A stretch of DNA of 64,000 bases from assembly GCA_023515745.1 (NCBI GenBank), contig JALECJ010000258.1, positions 314,501 to 378,500 on the forward strand. The letters run 5' to 3'. Positions 33,837 through 45,841 of the stretch are shown here, piece by piece. Below the pieces are notes generated by a model. It was given only the letters and a program-made list of their open reading frames with translations, did not search any database and had not been told where the DNA came from. Origin of the DNA: Amoeboaphelidium protococcarum (lineage: Eukaryota; Aphelidiomycota; Aphelidea). A program made the translations under genes and the position numbers. How positions within the stretch are numbered: position 1 is the first letter of the stretch; the number at the start of each line of letters is the position of its first letter.

Positions 33837-35693
33837 TCAATAAGCCAGAGCCTTACCACCCTTTCTTTTATCAGAGCCAGCGTCAAGCCAGCCAGTCTTC
33901 ACATTACGCTGCACACATTAAACATCACCTAATCCGTAGCCTTACTTCAGCTGAACAATGGTGTGATTCTTATACCTTAGACCACTAAGAACACCTCCAT
34001 TATAAAAAGTGCTTTCCACCTGCAGATGGTTAGGAAGCAACTGATGATGGTATCTTGGCGCGTCGATAGCGTACTGAGCGGCAGAATAACCATTTAGAAG
34101 ATTCAGAATAGTCTGCAGCGTGGCAGTAATGATTTTAGACCCACCACTGGCACCAACGACCATGGTGAGATTCCCATTCTATTCCACAAACGTGGGAACA
34201 GAACTAGATAGCGGACGCTTACCCGGGTGGATAAAGTTATTCTTGGATGGACGCAGTCCGAAAGCATTCGTCTTATTAGGGAGAGAGAAATCATCCATCT
34301 CATTATTGAGAATTATACCAGTCTGAGGGCACATCAACTTGCTGCCAAAACTCAGATTGATTGTTGATGTCATACTAACTGCAGTGCCACTCTCATTATC
34401 CACCACAGATATATGAGTAGTACCTGGACTCTCAACTGAATCAAATTGAGGATTATAATACTGCCAATCGTGCGTCTTATCATCTGTGATATTAGCACGC
34501 ACCTTAGATGCATAACTCTTGCTCACAATTTCCTAAACTCGAGCACTAAAATTTGAAGGCAGATACTTTTCATCACCCAACTCTGTGCGAGCGGCATAAC
34601 CAAATTTCATAGCCTCAATAATTCGATGGACTCTCAACGCGCTTGGGTAAAATGAGGATCCTTCCATTTCATATCCCTCTAAAATATTCAAAATCTCAAG
34701 CAATATCGGACCTGAAGTGGGCAATGGCGACGTGACAATTCTCTTGCCGTGATACCATCCTTCCATTGGCGGTTTCTCTTCAGCCTAATAATTCTTTAAA
34801 TCTTCCAAAGATATGATTCCACCATTTTCTTGAATAAAAGACACAAGCTACTAAGCAATATCACCATTGTAAAAAGCATCAACTCCATTATCAGCAATCT
34901 TTTACAAAGTCTCAGCAAATTTGATTCGCTGTACCTAATGTCCCTCTTTCAACAGATTGCCATTACGGGTGAACACTTCTCGCAGACCTGCATCAGCCAT
35001 AATGTACTATTCATCTTCCTTAAGGCGACGCTCTAAGAGCTGAGATACAACGAATCCATCACGAGCAATCTCTATAGACGGAGCTACAAGACTTGACCAC
35101 GACAGTCGACCATACTTCTTATGTGCCATCTCGAATCCACGCAGCTCACCAGGCACAGCAACAGCGAGTCCGCCAACTTCACTAGCTTCAGGCCGGCCTT
35201 GATACATTGTGTGATTAGATAGAGCAGGGGCAGTTTCTCTGAAATCTATAAATGTAGACTGGGAATTATTCAATCGTATCATCATGAATCCACCACCGCC
35301 GATACCAGAGCTAAATGAATTAATGGTGCCGATACACAGAGCAGCTGCAATAGCTGCATCAATTGCATTCCCACCACTTTTCAGGATATTCAACCCAACC
35401 TCACTACAGCGAGGATGCTCAGTGGCTACAGCACCATTCGCACCAATGTGATTCTCCTTGGGATATTGGTAATCAGACCGATTATTGAGTTGCCACTTCA
35501 CAATTACACCGATAATAATACCGGCAAATATTCCCAGAGCTAGTAATGATAATAGAATAGCACCCACAATCTTTCGTCTGTGTCGATTTCTCTATGTATT
35601 ATCCACGGCGAATGACGCAAGCAATGGTCTTGCTTACGATGATGAATTATCCTACAATTCCAAATCTCTGCTTTTCCTCCCAAAAAACTTCAT
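33837..35693 (-). CDS. GGT: Gamma-glutamyltranspeptidase
   Basis: N-terminal nucleophile hydrolase that cleaves glutathione and transfers gamma-glutamyl groups; type II membrane protein facing outside or the vacuole. Single exon, 618 aa. Start 35693 adds a basic cytoplasmic tail (RNRHRRKIVG) before the anchor (LLSLLALGIFAGIIIGVIV). Motifs: GANGAVATEHPRCSEVGLNIL, GGNAIDAAIAAALCIG, SSGIGGGGFMMIRL, and the nucleophile Thr in GTTHISVVDNESG, where autocleavage would occur before Thr. Later NNEMDDFS and the GGSKIITATLQT block are also present. The C-terminal Lys-rich tail is reached after TAR codons in the QLKQGYGLGDVQ region. All catalytic-site residues I can check are present. Confidence 0.93.
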
Positions 35694-36111
35694 CTTATTT
35701 TGATCGCTTATTAAATGCAAATTCGCTTTTTATGATACTTGAGAATTTTTAGCTGATGCAATGGATGATGATATAAATAGCGGTGTATCTCAAAGGGGCA
35801 GGCACTACGTGATAGCCGATGAGATCAAATCAGGATTGACGTACAGTAGCCGAAAGAAGAAGAAGGAAGAGGCGAAGGAGAGATCTTTTTAGCAGCGGCG
35901 AAAGCTCCCTTGAAAAGATGCGGTGGCGAGAGATAGAGGCGACATCACGTCATTTGGGCATAGGATCTTGGCGTCCATATTCATTTCCTTTTGATAGTGA
36001 TGACCATTTATTATTCTAAAGCATTAAGTATAAAAGCAGAATTATTGAAGTTTAATACAACAAACGGAATCATCATCTCATACGTTCACACAACGGATAG
36101 TCAAAGTTGTT
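35694..36111. other. Intergenic, GGT promoter side
   Basis: 418-bp spacer between the GGT start and the CNNM stop, both on the minus strand. Purine-rich segment AGAAGAAGAAGGAAGAGG at about 35855. No gene is recognised; plus-strand frames here are antisense to the CNNM tail. Confidence 0.4.
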
Positions 36112-37830
36112 TCAAAGCTCTTGATTCAAGAGACGTTCAGATTCGTCATTATCCGGTTAATCTTCCATATTACTACCACTGTTTAGAGTATCGCCACTCA
36201 GAATTTATGAGGCAAAACTTTCAATTTAATATGGAGCACTCTACTAGTGATTAGAACTGCTTTAAGAGGCAATAGTTCTCGATCCAAGGCTACTTGAACT
36301 TTCATCGCTAGTTATGATACTATCACCAGTCATCATCCCCTGCTTCTCTAGCTAATTGACACGATTTTCATTATCCATCAAGTGCTCATATTCGTCTTTA
36401 TTCAAATACACTTCTCTTCTCATTCTATTCCTCACTGTAGATTTGCGTCTAATTCTGATAGCTTTTCCCTGAACTTTATGCTTCAAACCGTGGTCAAAGT
36501 TGTTGATCTGTTTCTATTACACGCTGATTTAATTCCTATCAAGACATTCTGGCATCTACTTAGTATCAGTAGGTGGTATCATGTCTGTCTCATCCAAGAT
36601 ATCAGAACCAATCATCCGCTCTATGATGTCCTCCATAGTGATTATTCCAATAGCAGAATTTTCAGTACAGCCTTTAGTTTTTTCGATTATGATTGCTAGA
36701 TGACATCTGGCCTCTCTCATCTTGCGAAGTGCATCAAATGCCTCCATATGACCGGGTAGATGTAAACAGTGTACTACTGCATGACTCTTTACATCTCTAA
36801 TACGGCAGGTATGCTCTTTATCCGTAATACTTCCCTCGAAGCGACTACATATCAATCTCTTTACAAGCAAATTACCAATAATGTTAGATCGATTAGTCTT
36901 GTACACTGGTATTCTACTATACCCAAGGGCATTAATCACTTTCAAAGCATCATCATCAAGTACCGTGTCTATATCAAGAACAAATGCTTTGTCCAGGGGA
37001 GTCATTAACTATTAAATCTGCATGGACTTCACATCGAGGACGCTTTTTATCACGCGAACCTCGTCTTGAGACAAATCACCCAACTAAGTCTTACTATGCA
37101 TATCTACAAGCTCTTTCAGTTCTGCGCGCCTGTACACCACACCTTTGTGAGTGCCAAGGACAAGTGTTAGTAATCTAGCGATAGGCCATGCTATGGGATA
37201 AAGGATGAACATCAATATGCGAACAAGCCAAGCCATTCGCGCACCGATAACCAAGCCGTGACGACTACACACTGCCTGCGGTATAATCTCCGCAAACAGA
37301 ACAATAAGAGCTGTAGAGATTATCACAGCGTACAGACCACCACCAGCTATCAGATCATCAAACAGTATGGGAAGTGTCTCATTAGCGAGCATGTTGGCTA
37401 TTAGCAGAGTACACAGTAATAAATGACCCTTCTTCCTGAGCGGCTCAACTAGAGCAGCATAACGCTTCTACTACTCTGTACCACTTCTTCTAATGATACG
37501 CAGCGAGTTCTCATCCAGAGACATGTAGCCAAGCGTAAGGCCAGATACCACAGCGGCCAGCAGAAGTAACAACAAAATGGCGCCCAATCTCCAATAGAAT
37601 GCCAAGCTACCGACAGGAATAGCAGACTAAGCTGACGAAGAATTAATACCGCTAGTTATCAAGAGATGCGATACATTTCTATCATCATTATTCCGCTGAA
37701 CTTAACCATGGTCATGATGACGATCCGATGATAATCTGTTCGGATAGGGAAAAGCATCAACTAGGCCAAACGTATAAACTATAGCACATATAAGCGATAT
37801 AAAACGTATCATAGTCCCTGCCTTCTTCAT
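36112..37830 (-). CDS. CNNM: CNNM/ancient conserved domain protein (DUF21 + CBS)
   Basis: Magnesium-related membrane transporter/regulator (CNNM in animals, Mam3 in yeast). Single exon of 572 aa. Signal or first helix at residues 8-26, then the DUF21 transmembrane core starting near residue 75 (LAAVVSGLTLGYMSLDENSLRII) with IVLFAEIIPQAVCSRHGLVIG, a highly conserved block. Two CBS motifs follow at about 270-420 (MTPLDKAFVLDIDT, GYSRIPVYKTNRSNIIG, AIGIITMEDIIERMI). No C-terminal cNMP domain is seen; the last 150 residues are polar and rich in Ser and TAR-coded Gln. That layout matches fungal and plant short forms. Divergent from WDR48 across a CT-tract promoter. Confidence 0.92.
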
Positions 37831-38122
37831 TTTATATTATAAGATACTTGTTTCAAATTGACACTACGTAGAATGAAATGAAATTCAGGGAGCGAGAAAC
37901 GATAAAAAATACTGACGTGGAGATTGTTGTCGCCGCCTGATCCTTCCTTTCAGGTCAATGGAACGATGAAACAACTCTTTCTCTCATTATTCACTGTCTC
38001 TCTCTCTCTCTCTTTCTAACTCTTTCTTCACGTTCTCATCCTGTCTCTGTTTTACTTCCTTGTCAGAAGTAAAGATTACGCTGCGTTAGTTATCCCAAGA
38101 TATCTTTCTCTGTGTATATAGA
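37831..38122. promoter_or_regulatory. Bidirectional promoter with CT tract (CNNM/WDR48)
   Basis: Between divergent start codons at 37830 and 38123. It has an uninterrupted CT tract at about 37997-38014 and CT-rich flanks up to 38050. This is the same kind of element seen at 14931, 45361 and 53301. No gene is seen. Confidence 0.45.
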
Positions 38123-40511
38123 ATGAGTAAAGTAAGTCTAGCTTATGAATTGCCATTGCATGAATAGGGAGTGGGGCATCGTCTTGGTGTGAATAGTATC
38201 GTGTCAATAGACGATCTGGTGTACTCTGGTGGGAAAGATGGCTAAATTATACGCTGGTCTTTAGAACATAATAAATCTTCAAATGTACTTTACTCATTAA
38301 TGATTTACAATCTAAAAGTATCTTCATACAGTAATTTCAATGTAGTCGAGTATCAAATTACAAAATGCATGGCAAGCACATCATCATTGGATCAATGACT
38401 TATAATTAGCTAATCAATCATAAACGCGTAATTATTTAGATTTGTGTCAGTTCTTGAATGAACATTATGTGTTGACATATATGTAGTGGTATCTGCTAGT
38501 TCTGATGCTACGATTAAATGCTGGAATCTTTCAGACTTGCGTAAGAGTGACATTTAATACTCTACAGTGCTATCGGGACACGTTGACTTTGTGAAGAAAC
38601 TTGCAGTTCCTTTTAGTTAAGGACATTAATTATTTTCTACCGGACTTGATGGTAGAGTTATTAGATGGGATCTGAATGTAGAAAATGGGGGTGCTTTAGG
38701 TAAATTCGTGAACACTGCTTTGTATTTATCAATAGTTTTGCTTGTGATGACTGTGGTGTAGATCTGGTTCGTGGGCATTTGGGTACTCTTGAGTCTAATT
38801 ACTCATTATCAACATCTTGGGACGGTAATATTGTATGTGCTGGAAGTTTTAAAGGGGTAATGTATTCCTATTTTGTAATAATCATTACAGTGTGATAACT
38901 TTCAGTGTTTCTTGCACTTTGTAGTTGGTTAATATCATTGATCCAAGATTGGAACACGCCGCACATTCTCTTAAAGCTCATGGCGCCACTGTTAGGAGTC
39001 TATTAAGTTCTGCAGATGGATAAACTTTAATTTCTGCCAGTTCAGACGAAACTGTCAAGATTTGGTCCCTGCGTATGATGCGATGCCTCTAAACAATTAG
39101 TGACTTTGAGGATTCAGTCTTTGAGTTATCTTCACAATCCCACCACGATAATATCGATTCGAATTTGTCTCAATTTTACGCTGGGTGTCGTGATGGCTCT
39201 ATTTGGCATTTTAAACGTCGCCGAGATGGTTCTCAAGAATATATTGATCATGTGGTGGCGTTGAATGAGAGACCTATCACTGCTCTGTGCTGGCTTCCAC
39301 ATCGTAATTACTTGGTGTGTGGAACAGATTAGCCAACAGTTGAGTTGTGGGATAGTTCTGTGGATTTGAGCGGTGATGATGATCTTCTTATACCAGCTAT
39401 AGAGCCCATAGCTTAAAGTTAGTGTCAAGACGGTATACATAAACAGCTCATGTTGGACGATCGCGTGTCCGTGTTGACCATGTCCATATCTGGAAATGTC
39501 TAATTGGTAAATATTCTTCATGGCCAAGTTGTTTAGTAGTACGAAAAAATGAACAATAAAGATTTCGAAGCATTGTACAACAGACTTAACTAATCCAGCG
39601 ATTGGTGCGCGCAATGGTGCAACGTTGAGTGTGCCAATGGACTCTTAAGAGTCATTCTGAATGAGGTGAAAGCTTTCGATGGTGAACTTTACGAGAGTGC
39701 TATCAGGAAGTCTTCGTCTTCTCCTGCCGATGGCCAAGATATGCGAGTGATAGTTGGCAAGCTTGTACTATCTTCATTGCTTAAAGCTTTTATAGATTAG
39801 AAGCAGATGACGCAAAGCTCTGATGGAACGGCCAAGCTTGAAGGATAAGAGAAAAAGTTTCTTGTCAAGTTCTTACCGGATACTAATCTTATGCTTTAGA
39901 TGGATCATAACGAGGCATGTGTTCCTGTTTAGATATTTTCATGCAAACTGGGTGATGTAAAGTAAAATTTCTAGTTATTGGACAAATATCTTCCGAATTG
40001 GATTGACACCTACATTATTAAGGTACTGTATGCTTATCTTGCGGAATCTTGCAATGTTTCGCATTTAGCCTTGTAGGATGTTCCAATTTAAAAAGATATT
40101 GTGAAGATATCGTTTACCGTATTGCCACACTCTAAGAGTGCTTTACCTCGTCTATCTTAATCGTATGCTCTACTTTATCCATCAAGTTATATTCTGATAA
40201 ACATTGTGTGTAGAAAAGATAAACTGGTTACTAATAGAATGATTTATTTGGCTAAAATCGTAGACTTTATCGCTGAAGATTTAAGCCAAAGTCACAAGAC
40301 TCTATACGGTAACAAGGATTTGAAAAAGTCTCTTATAATTTTGCTCAATGACCAGGTAGGACATTGATTTGTATGACGAAAGATGCTTTATCATCATGAA
40401 CCGTTTTTGTAGATATTGGATCATCAACTGACTTTGGCGACTATAAAGTACAAGCGATTCAGTGGTAGTGAATTGATTCTTCATTACGCAGAATAGTAAG
40501 AGCTCCAGTGA
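38123..40511 (+). CDS. WDR48: WDR48/UAF1, WD40 activator of USP deubiquitinases
   Basis: WD40 protein that binds and activates USP1/USP12/USP46-type deubiquitinases, acting on PCNA and FANCD2 in DNA repair. Six exons: 38123-38284, 38346-38427, 38487-38699, 38762-38856, 38925-40355, 40413-40511; introns of 61, 59, 62, 68 and 57 nt, all ending TGTAG; 693 aa (human 677). WD repeats are recognisable by GVNSIVSIDDLVYSGGKDG, WINDLQL, LVSASSDATIKCW, FSTGLDGRVIRWDL and LISASSDETVKIWSL. The last exon gives ILDHQLTLATIKYKRFSG and ELILHY, equivalent to the SUMO-like C-terminal domain end (LTLHYR). After LHYAE come TAG TAA and three codons before TGA, a likely fossil stop. Confidence 0.93.
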
Positions 40512-40767
40512 TAGTTACCGTGATTTGTTTGAATATTTTTACGTACTAGAATCATCTTTCCCTTTTATCAAAGTAACAACGTCCATCATCATCAAATGTT
40601 GTTTGATTCGATTGAATTTCGATTTCGTTTCACTTCGCGTCGCGTCGAAAACTTTATCCCAAATGCGGATTTCCTTTCTTGTTTCTCCTCAGACGTTTCT
40701 CCTTCTCTTGCTCCATCCTCCGTATCTTGATAATATTTGAGAAATTAAAGTCACCTAGTTCAAAGGG
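40512..40767 (+). promoter_or_regulatory. TLK promoter with CGCGTCGCGTCG
   Basis: 256-bp spacer. CGCGTCGCGTCG lies at about 40636-40647, about 125 nt upstream of the TLK start. The same 11-mer GCGTCGCGTCG is in the SLBP promoter at about 45522. It resembles MBF/E2F-type S-phase sites (ACGCGT, TTCGCG), and both genes act in S phase. Function is inferred. Confidence 0.4.
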
Positions 40768-43341
40768 ATGACGTTAGAACTCACTGTGGATAAAGAAAAT
40801 CAATAGCAGATAAATGTCGGAAATGTTTAGTATCCTAATAAAAAGTTGAAACAATTCCCGTATTCGGATATATTGGATACCGTAGCATTGCCGGACAAGT
40901 CTCACTGCGCAAAATTCAATTTACACCAATCCTCTCCTCATTAAGGTCCGACTCATAATTATCCCATGATTGACACTCTTGCTGAAGATTCAATTCTGGA
41001 TGACTTTGAGGACTAGGACTTCACATCCCAACTATTGTTGAATAAACGTCTCTCTGTTGGCCCTGGGAAGGATCCACTCAAGTTTTCGCCTTTGAAACGC
41101 GATGATGCCTCCACACCTGACTGCTATCCCAACTTTCATGAATTGGCTAAAGACTCATAGATTGTCTAGACTGGGGATAAAGCTGCTGATGGCGTGGTTA
41201 ATTCTACAAGTGGTGCTGTTGATGATTAACACAGTGCTCTGAAAAAGACCGCTCACGTTCGCTTTACATCTGACGAAGATCGCTTGATTGAAGATGGAAT
41301 ATTCAAGTTTGGCCATGATTGGCCATAAATTGTACAATGGGCAAAGTTGAAGCGCACCCCTAAGCAAGTTAAAGCGCGTTTTGAGAGACTTTTGCTGAGT
41401 CAGGCTAAAAGAGGTGGTAATATAGAGAGTGCGGCTCTGAGTGTGCCCGGAGTTAGATAACAAGATGCTGCTTAAACATCTACTCCTCATCGCATATCTA
41501 ATTCTAGTACTCCTTAGAGAAATGCAGCATCATCCAGTTGCGTATAATCGCCGTCACTTAAGATGAATACGGTCGAACATGATATTGCTCAGACTCCCCG
41601 TAAACTGCGTATTGATGATTACTTTAAACCTGAATAGTAGGTGTCTCAGAAGGATAATGCTAATATGATTCTTTATGATGAACATTTGCGGGTTTAAAAG
41701 GAATTGTCTAGTAAGATATCTTCGCTCCAAGATGATATTATGTAGAAGGAGTAATCTATCAAGAGTTTGCACAATGAGAAGCATCAGACTATTACATTCT
41801 ATGAAGATAAATTATCTGATTTGAGTGAGAAATATGATCATTAAGCCAAATCGGCTCAGAATGCTCTCAAGTTACTGATTTTGGATAATGCCAAAGCTGG
41901 GCGTCTAGAATGCCGTCGGAGTGCAGCTCTTAATTCTCTTCAACTCGGCTCTCTCATGACGGAATAGCACGGTCATGGATATAGAGAGACATTGTCAGAT
42001 GGTCAGCTATTGATGGATATGGATGAGAAAGTGAAAAGAATTCAGCAGATGAAGGAAGACATTGAAAAGTAGAGAAAGCAGTTAACTCTGAAGAGGAAGC
42101 ACTCTAAAATATCTGATAATAGCGACTCAATTTAGAATCTAGACTTTGAGCTTTACGAGCAAGACGAGGCTTTGAAGTGGAAGTTGGGAAATCTAAAGAA
42201 GGAAGAGGGTGATTTGATGTTGGAAAGAGAGAAAATTCATCATTAGAAAGAGCTGCATGCCATAGAGCTGCGACGCATCCGGGATGAAGATTGCTCCAAG
42301 TTTAAAGATTTTCCATTGTTCGATAATCGCTATCTGCTGACAAAACTGGTGGGTAAAGGTGGATTCTCCGAGGTGTATAAAGCTTTTGATCTGCACACTT
42401 TCAGAGAAGTTGCATGCAAGATTCAGACTTTGGTAAGGCTTATAGTTTGTTTAAACCAATCGTATTAACCTATAATGCTCATATCATATGTGTAGAATTA
42501 GCAATGGAGTTATTAAAAGAGACAAAACTATATCAAGCATGTGATTAGAGAGCTTAAAATCCACAAGTCTTTAAACCATTAGAGAATTGTCCATCTGTAT
42601 GAAATGTTTGAGATTGATGACAATTCGTTTGCCATTGTATTGGAGTATTGTCCTAATATGGATCTAGATATGTATTGTAAGTCTCTGCCTTTAAGCAGTA
42701 ATCGATGCTTACCTGAGAAGGAGGCCAAGGCGATTATACTGCAGGTATTCAATGCGTTAAAGTATCTAAACTCGATCAATCCACCTGTTATCCATTATGA
42801 TCTTAAGCCTGCTAATATTCTTATGTTTGATGATGGGATAAAACTGACAGATTTCGGGTTGTCCAAGATTATTGAGAACGACTGTGGTGATGGTGATATT
42901 GAGTTGACCAGCCAGTTTGCAGGCACTTATTATTATCTGCCTCCTGAGTGTTTCTATCAAGGTAATGTGTCGGGAGAAAATGGGGGTGGTGGTGTGAGAA
43001 TATCGTCCAAGGTGGATGTGTGGAGTGCAGGTGTTATATTTTACCAGTTGCTGTTTGGCGTCAAACCTTTTGGTTAAGATCAGTCGCAGAATACCATCTT
43101 GGCCGAGAATACTATAATGAAAGCCTACAATGTCACATTTCCTGCTAAACCAAATATCTCCATTGAAGCCTAGAACTTTATTAAGCGATGCTTAGAATAC
43201 CGTTAGGAGTTACGGCCTGATGTCCTCACTATCTGCTGCGATCCGTATCTCAATCCACCAAAAAGAATTTAGGTGATTCCTGTGAATAACTCTGTTGTCA
43301 ATGGTGCACATGTTAACACGAACAAGACATCTATGAAATGA
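40768..43341 (+). CDS. TLK: Tousled-like kinase with N-terminal SANT/Myb domain
   Basis: Ser/Thr kinase of the Tousled family, which phosphorylates the histone chaperone Asf1 in S phase. Two exons: 40768-42432 and 42496-43341; 63-nt intron (GTAAGG...TGTGTAG); 836 aa. Residues about 163-212 form a SANT/Myb-like module ([19 protein letters not shown], then [13 protein letters not shown]). Coiled coil runs at about 310-480, ending [16 protein letters not shown], the TLK linker. Kinase domain about 521-820: glycine loop [14 protein letters not shown], the Asn/Tyr-rich [14 protein letters not shown], catalytic [10 protein letters not shown] (Asp near 657), [19 protein letters not shown], then [17 protein letters not shown], where the first Q is TAA. 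Known TLKs lack a SANT domain as far as I recall, so the fusion is notable. Confidence 0.93.
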
Positions 43342-43483
43342 AAAATTTTGGTTACTATCGTTAATGGCAATAATTGAATGAGATGAATGAGAATACATGA
43401 ATGGATCAATTTTAATACACTGATTTTCGGGTTCAATATCATGTTATCTGTACAATATACATTATCACCGACCATTCACCTTT

Positions 43484-45349
43484 TCACTATCGACCAACGA
43501 TGATGTTCTCCTTGTCCTCACTCTTCTTACTGGCATTTCTCTCAAATCTTTTAAAGTTATTCACATTTGCAGACACATTTCCAGCACTGCCCTTCACCGC
43601 ATCAATGTTATCGAACATGTGCAACTTGCGACGCCATACTTTCATCTAGCCCTCCCAGTTACGCTTACTGATATCCTGGTGCTTATCAGGAGTCTACGGA
43701 TCATATCTTCCACGTCTGTTCTTATTCGGCTTGATACTGATATAGTTTCTATACTCTGGAGTATTCTTACCAATATCAATCTGCTTCTGACGCTGAGCAA
43801 GACGACGCTCAGGGTCAGACGGTGGCGGAGGCGGGATCTTTGGACGTTCCTACTGAACAACTTAATCTCCCTCTTTCAGTGGAGAAACAGTCTCTTGAAT
43901 GTCCTCCATCTGATCTAAAACCATGGCATCTTCCAATATCCCAATATCAACATCGTCGACTCTCACTGGCTCTTTAGATGGAGCAGAATCACTCTGGCCA
44001 ATGTCCAGAGGCTCCTCAGTCTTAGCAACTTCTTGTTGAGAAGACACACCAGTAGCAATATCAGCTACATTTTAAGTGCTCACAGACAGGGACTTGAGTT
44101 GTAGAGTCAAATTAGATGCCACCTTACCAACCACTGGCTTGTTACTTGCCTCAGATTCAACAACAGCTGGAAGATCAACTTTCTACTTTTCAACAACAAG
44201 GGGAGGAGTGATAGTAGGAGCTTAAACATTTCTACTGACCATGGATGAATAAGACAGACCAGAGTCAACTTGCTGCTGTTACTATTATTACCTAAGCGGG
44301 TGCTGCTAAAACTTAGCAGGAGCATTCAAAGAGAACATTTACTAGGCAGTCACCTTTGTAGGAGCCAATCTCCGCTTATTGTTGCCACTATTCTGATTAA
44401 CGCTTGCAGATGAAGACTGATCAGCTATAGAAGAATCCTTAATAATAGGAGGAGCGTACGAATATTTCAACTGAGAAACCTTAAATGCACCAGCAGCACA
44501 TTGACCTAAAGGCTCAGTAAGTCTAGCTTCAATCTTTGAACGTAGAGGAGGAGGGATATACACAGAATCCACGGGTTTAGCCAATTACTGTGGCTACAAG
44601 GTGACATTCTCAGATACATTAACTGAGGACTATACGGACACTTAGTTCAAATGCGCAGACTACTACTACTGCTACTAAGAACCACCTTGTTATTATTACT
44701 ATTATTACTAACACAGTTGACGATACTGGGCATGAACACCAACCATTTACTGCATAGACATGGAAGCACTGGCCAACTCGGCACTCAAATACCTCGGCAC
44801 CTCAGGCAAAACACGTCCAACTGACCAGTCTGAAGCCAGGGCACCACTTACAGCACGCAACTTGATAAACTTTTGGTAGTTGGAATCTGTGTGCTGCTAC
44901 GGAGCATCCACCTGAACGTATGACCCAGGCAAATTAGTACCAACACCGCGTTGTTGGTGATTCTGGACATTAGATGTATGCTTAAGCAGACCGGGAGGAG
45001 GTGCAACCTAGATGGGACGAACTCTCTTCACAGTAGCCACACTGTTGCCACCATTCTACAACATAATCTACTTCTAAGACACCTACACGTTTTGAGGACT
45101 CATCTAGCGCTTCTGACTAGGAAATTCATCCTAATGACCACTACTAATAGAATTTCTAGAATCTGAAGGAGTAAGAACACCAGACGCAGTATTCTTGGAC
45201 ACATTATTACTCTACTTCTTCTCGAGAGTGGAAGCACTGTGCAACTACTAAGCAGCCAACTTGACGGCACTGTCCACTTTTTCACCACGAGACACATCAG
45301 CAGCACCAACAGCCTGAGCACCAAGAGATTTCAACTAGAATTTAGTCAT
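43484..45349 (-). CDS. SLBP: Histone mRNA stem-loop-binding protein
   Basis: Binds the 3' stem-loop of replication-dependent histone mRNAs for processing, export and translation. Single exon, 621 aa, much longer than animal SLBP (270 aa) because of a 500-residue N-terminal region rich in Gln, Ser and Asn. The RNA-binding domain at about 511-585 is clear: SDPERRLAQRQKQIDIGKNT, YRNYI, RRGRYDPQTPDKHQDISKRN and WEGQMKVWRRKLHMFD. The TPDK phospho-Thr motif (TPNK in animals) is kept. A poly-Gln run near 44690-44715 is written almost wholly with alternating TAG and TAA. The frame ends CGA TAG TGA. Convergent with TLK (142 bp between stops); presence of SLBP implies stem-loop histone mRNAs in this organism. 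Confidence 0.92.
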
Positions 45350-45841
45350 AAAGTAAAGGGGGAGAGAGAGAGATAGAGAATAAATCAATAGAATTTAACA
45401 ATTCTGTCAAGTAGACAATGTATATAAAAGGCTACGGTAATTGTCGATACTTCTAAGAGCGAAACAAAGTAATCCTTGTCGTTCCGCGTTGAAGAGAGAA
45501 TGAGAATAAGAAAGAAGGGTGGCGTCGCGTCGTTTATCTCGTTTGAAGAGGGATTCTCTCTTTATCTCTTCTCAGATTTGTTTCAGCGAAGACGCTTCAC
45601 CTCATTACGCGTTCTCTCTTTCTTAGCTTAACTAATGCATCCGAGAAATCACGAAAATACTTCTTCAAACACTAAATATTGACCGATTTTTAATATCTAT
45701 ATTGCTTCATAAGATGATAGACGGAATGTTTCACCAGTTCACGTCCAAAAGTTTCACCCATTGACTTTCTCGCAATCGATTAGAGTTACCTTCTTTCCTT
45801 TTTCACTTACCGTTAATCGAAGTATATTACCAACAACAAAA
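45350..45841. promoter_or_regulatory. Bidirectional promoter SLBP/TCERG1-like
   Basis: 492 bp between divergent starts. Elements: GGAGAGAGAGAGA at 45361-45373; TATATAAAAGGCTACGG at about 45421 (a TATA-like string shared with positions 1 and 5281); GGCGTCGCGTCG at about 45521-45532, shared with the TLK promoter; and TTACGCGTTC at about 45606. No further gene is seen. Confidence 0.45.

Noticed and set aside
39132-39614. 160-codon minus-strand frame
   Set aside because: It is fully antisense to exon 5 of WDR48, whose protein matches its family. With TAR as sense codons, long antisense frames are expected.
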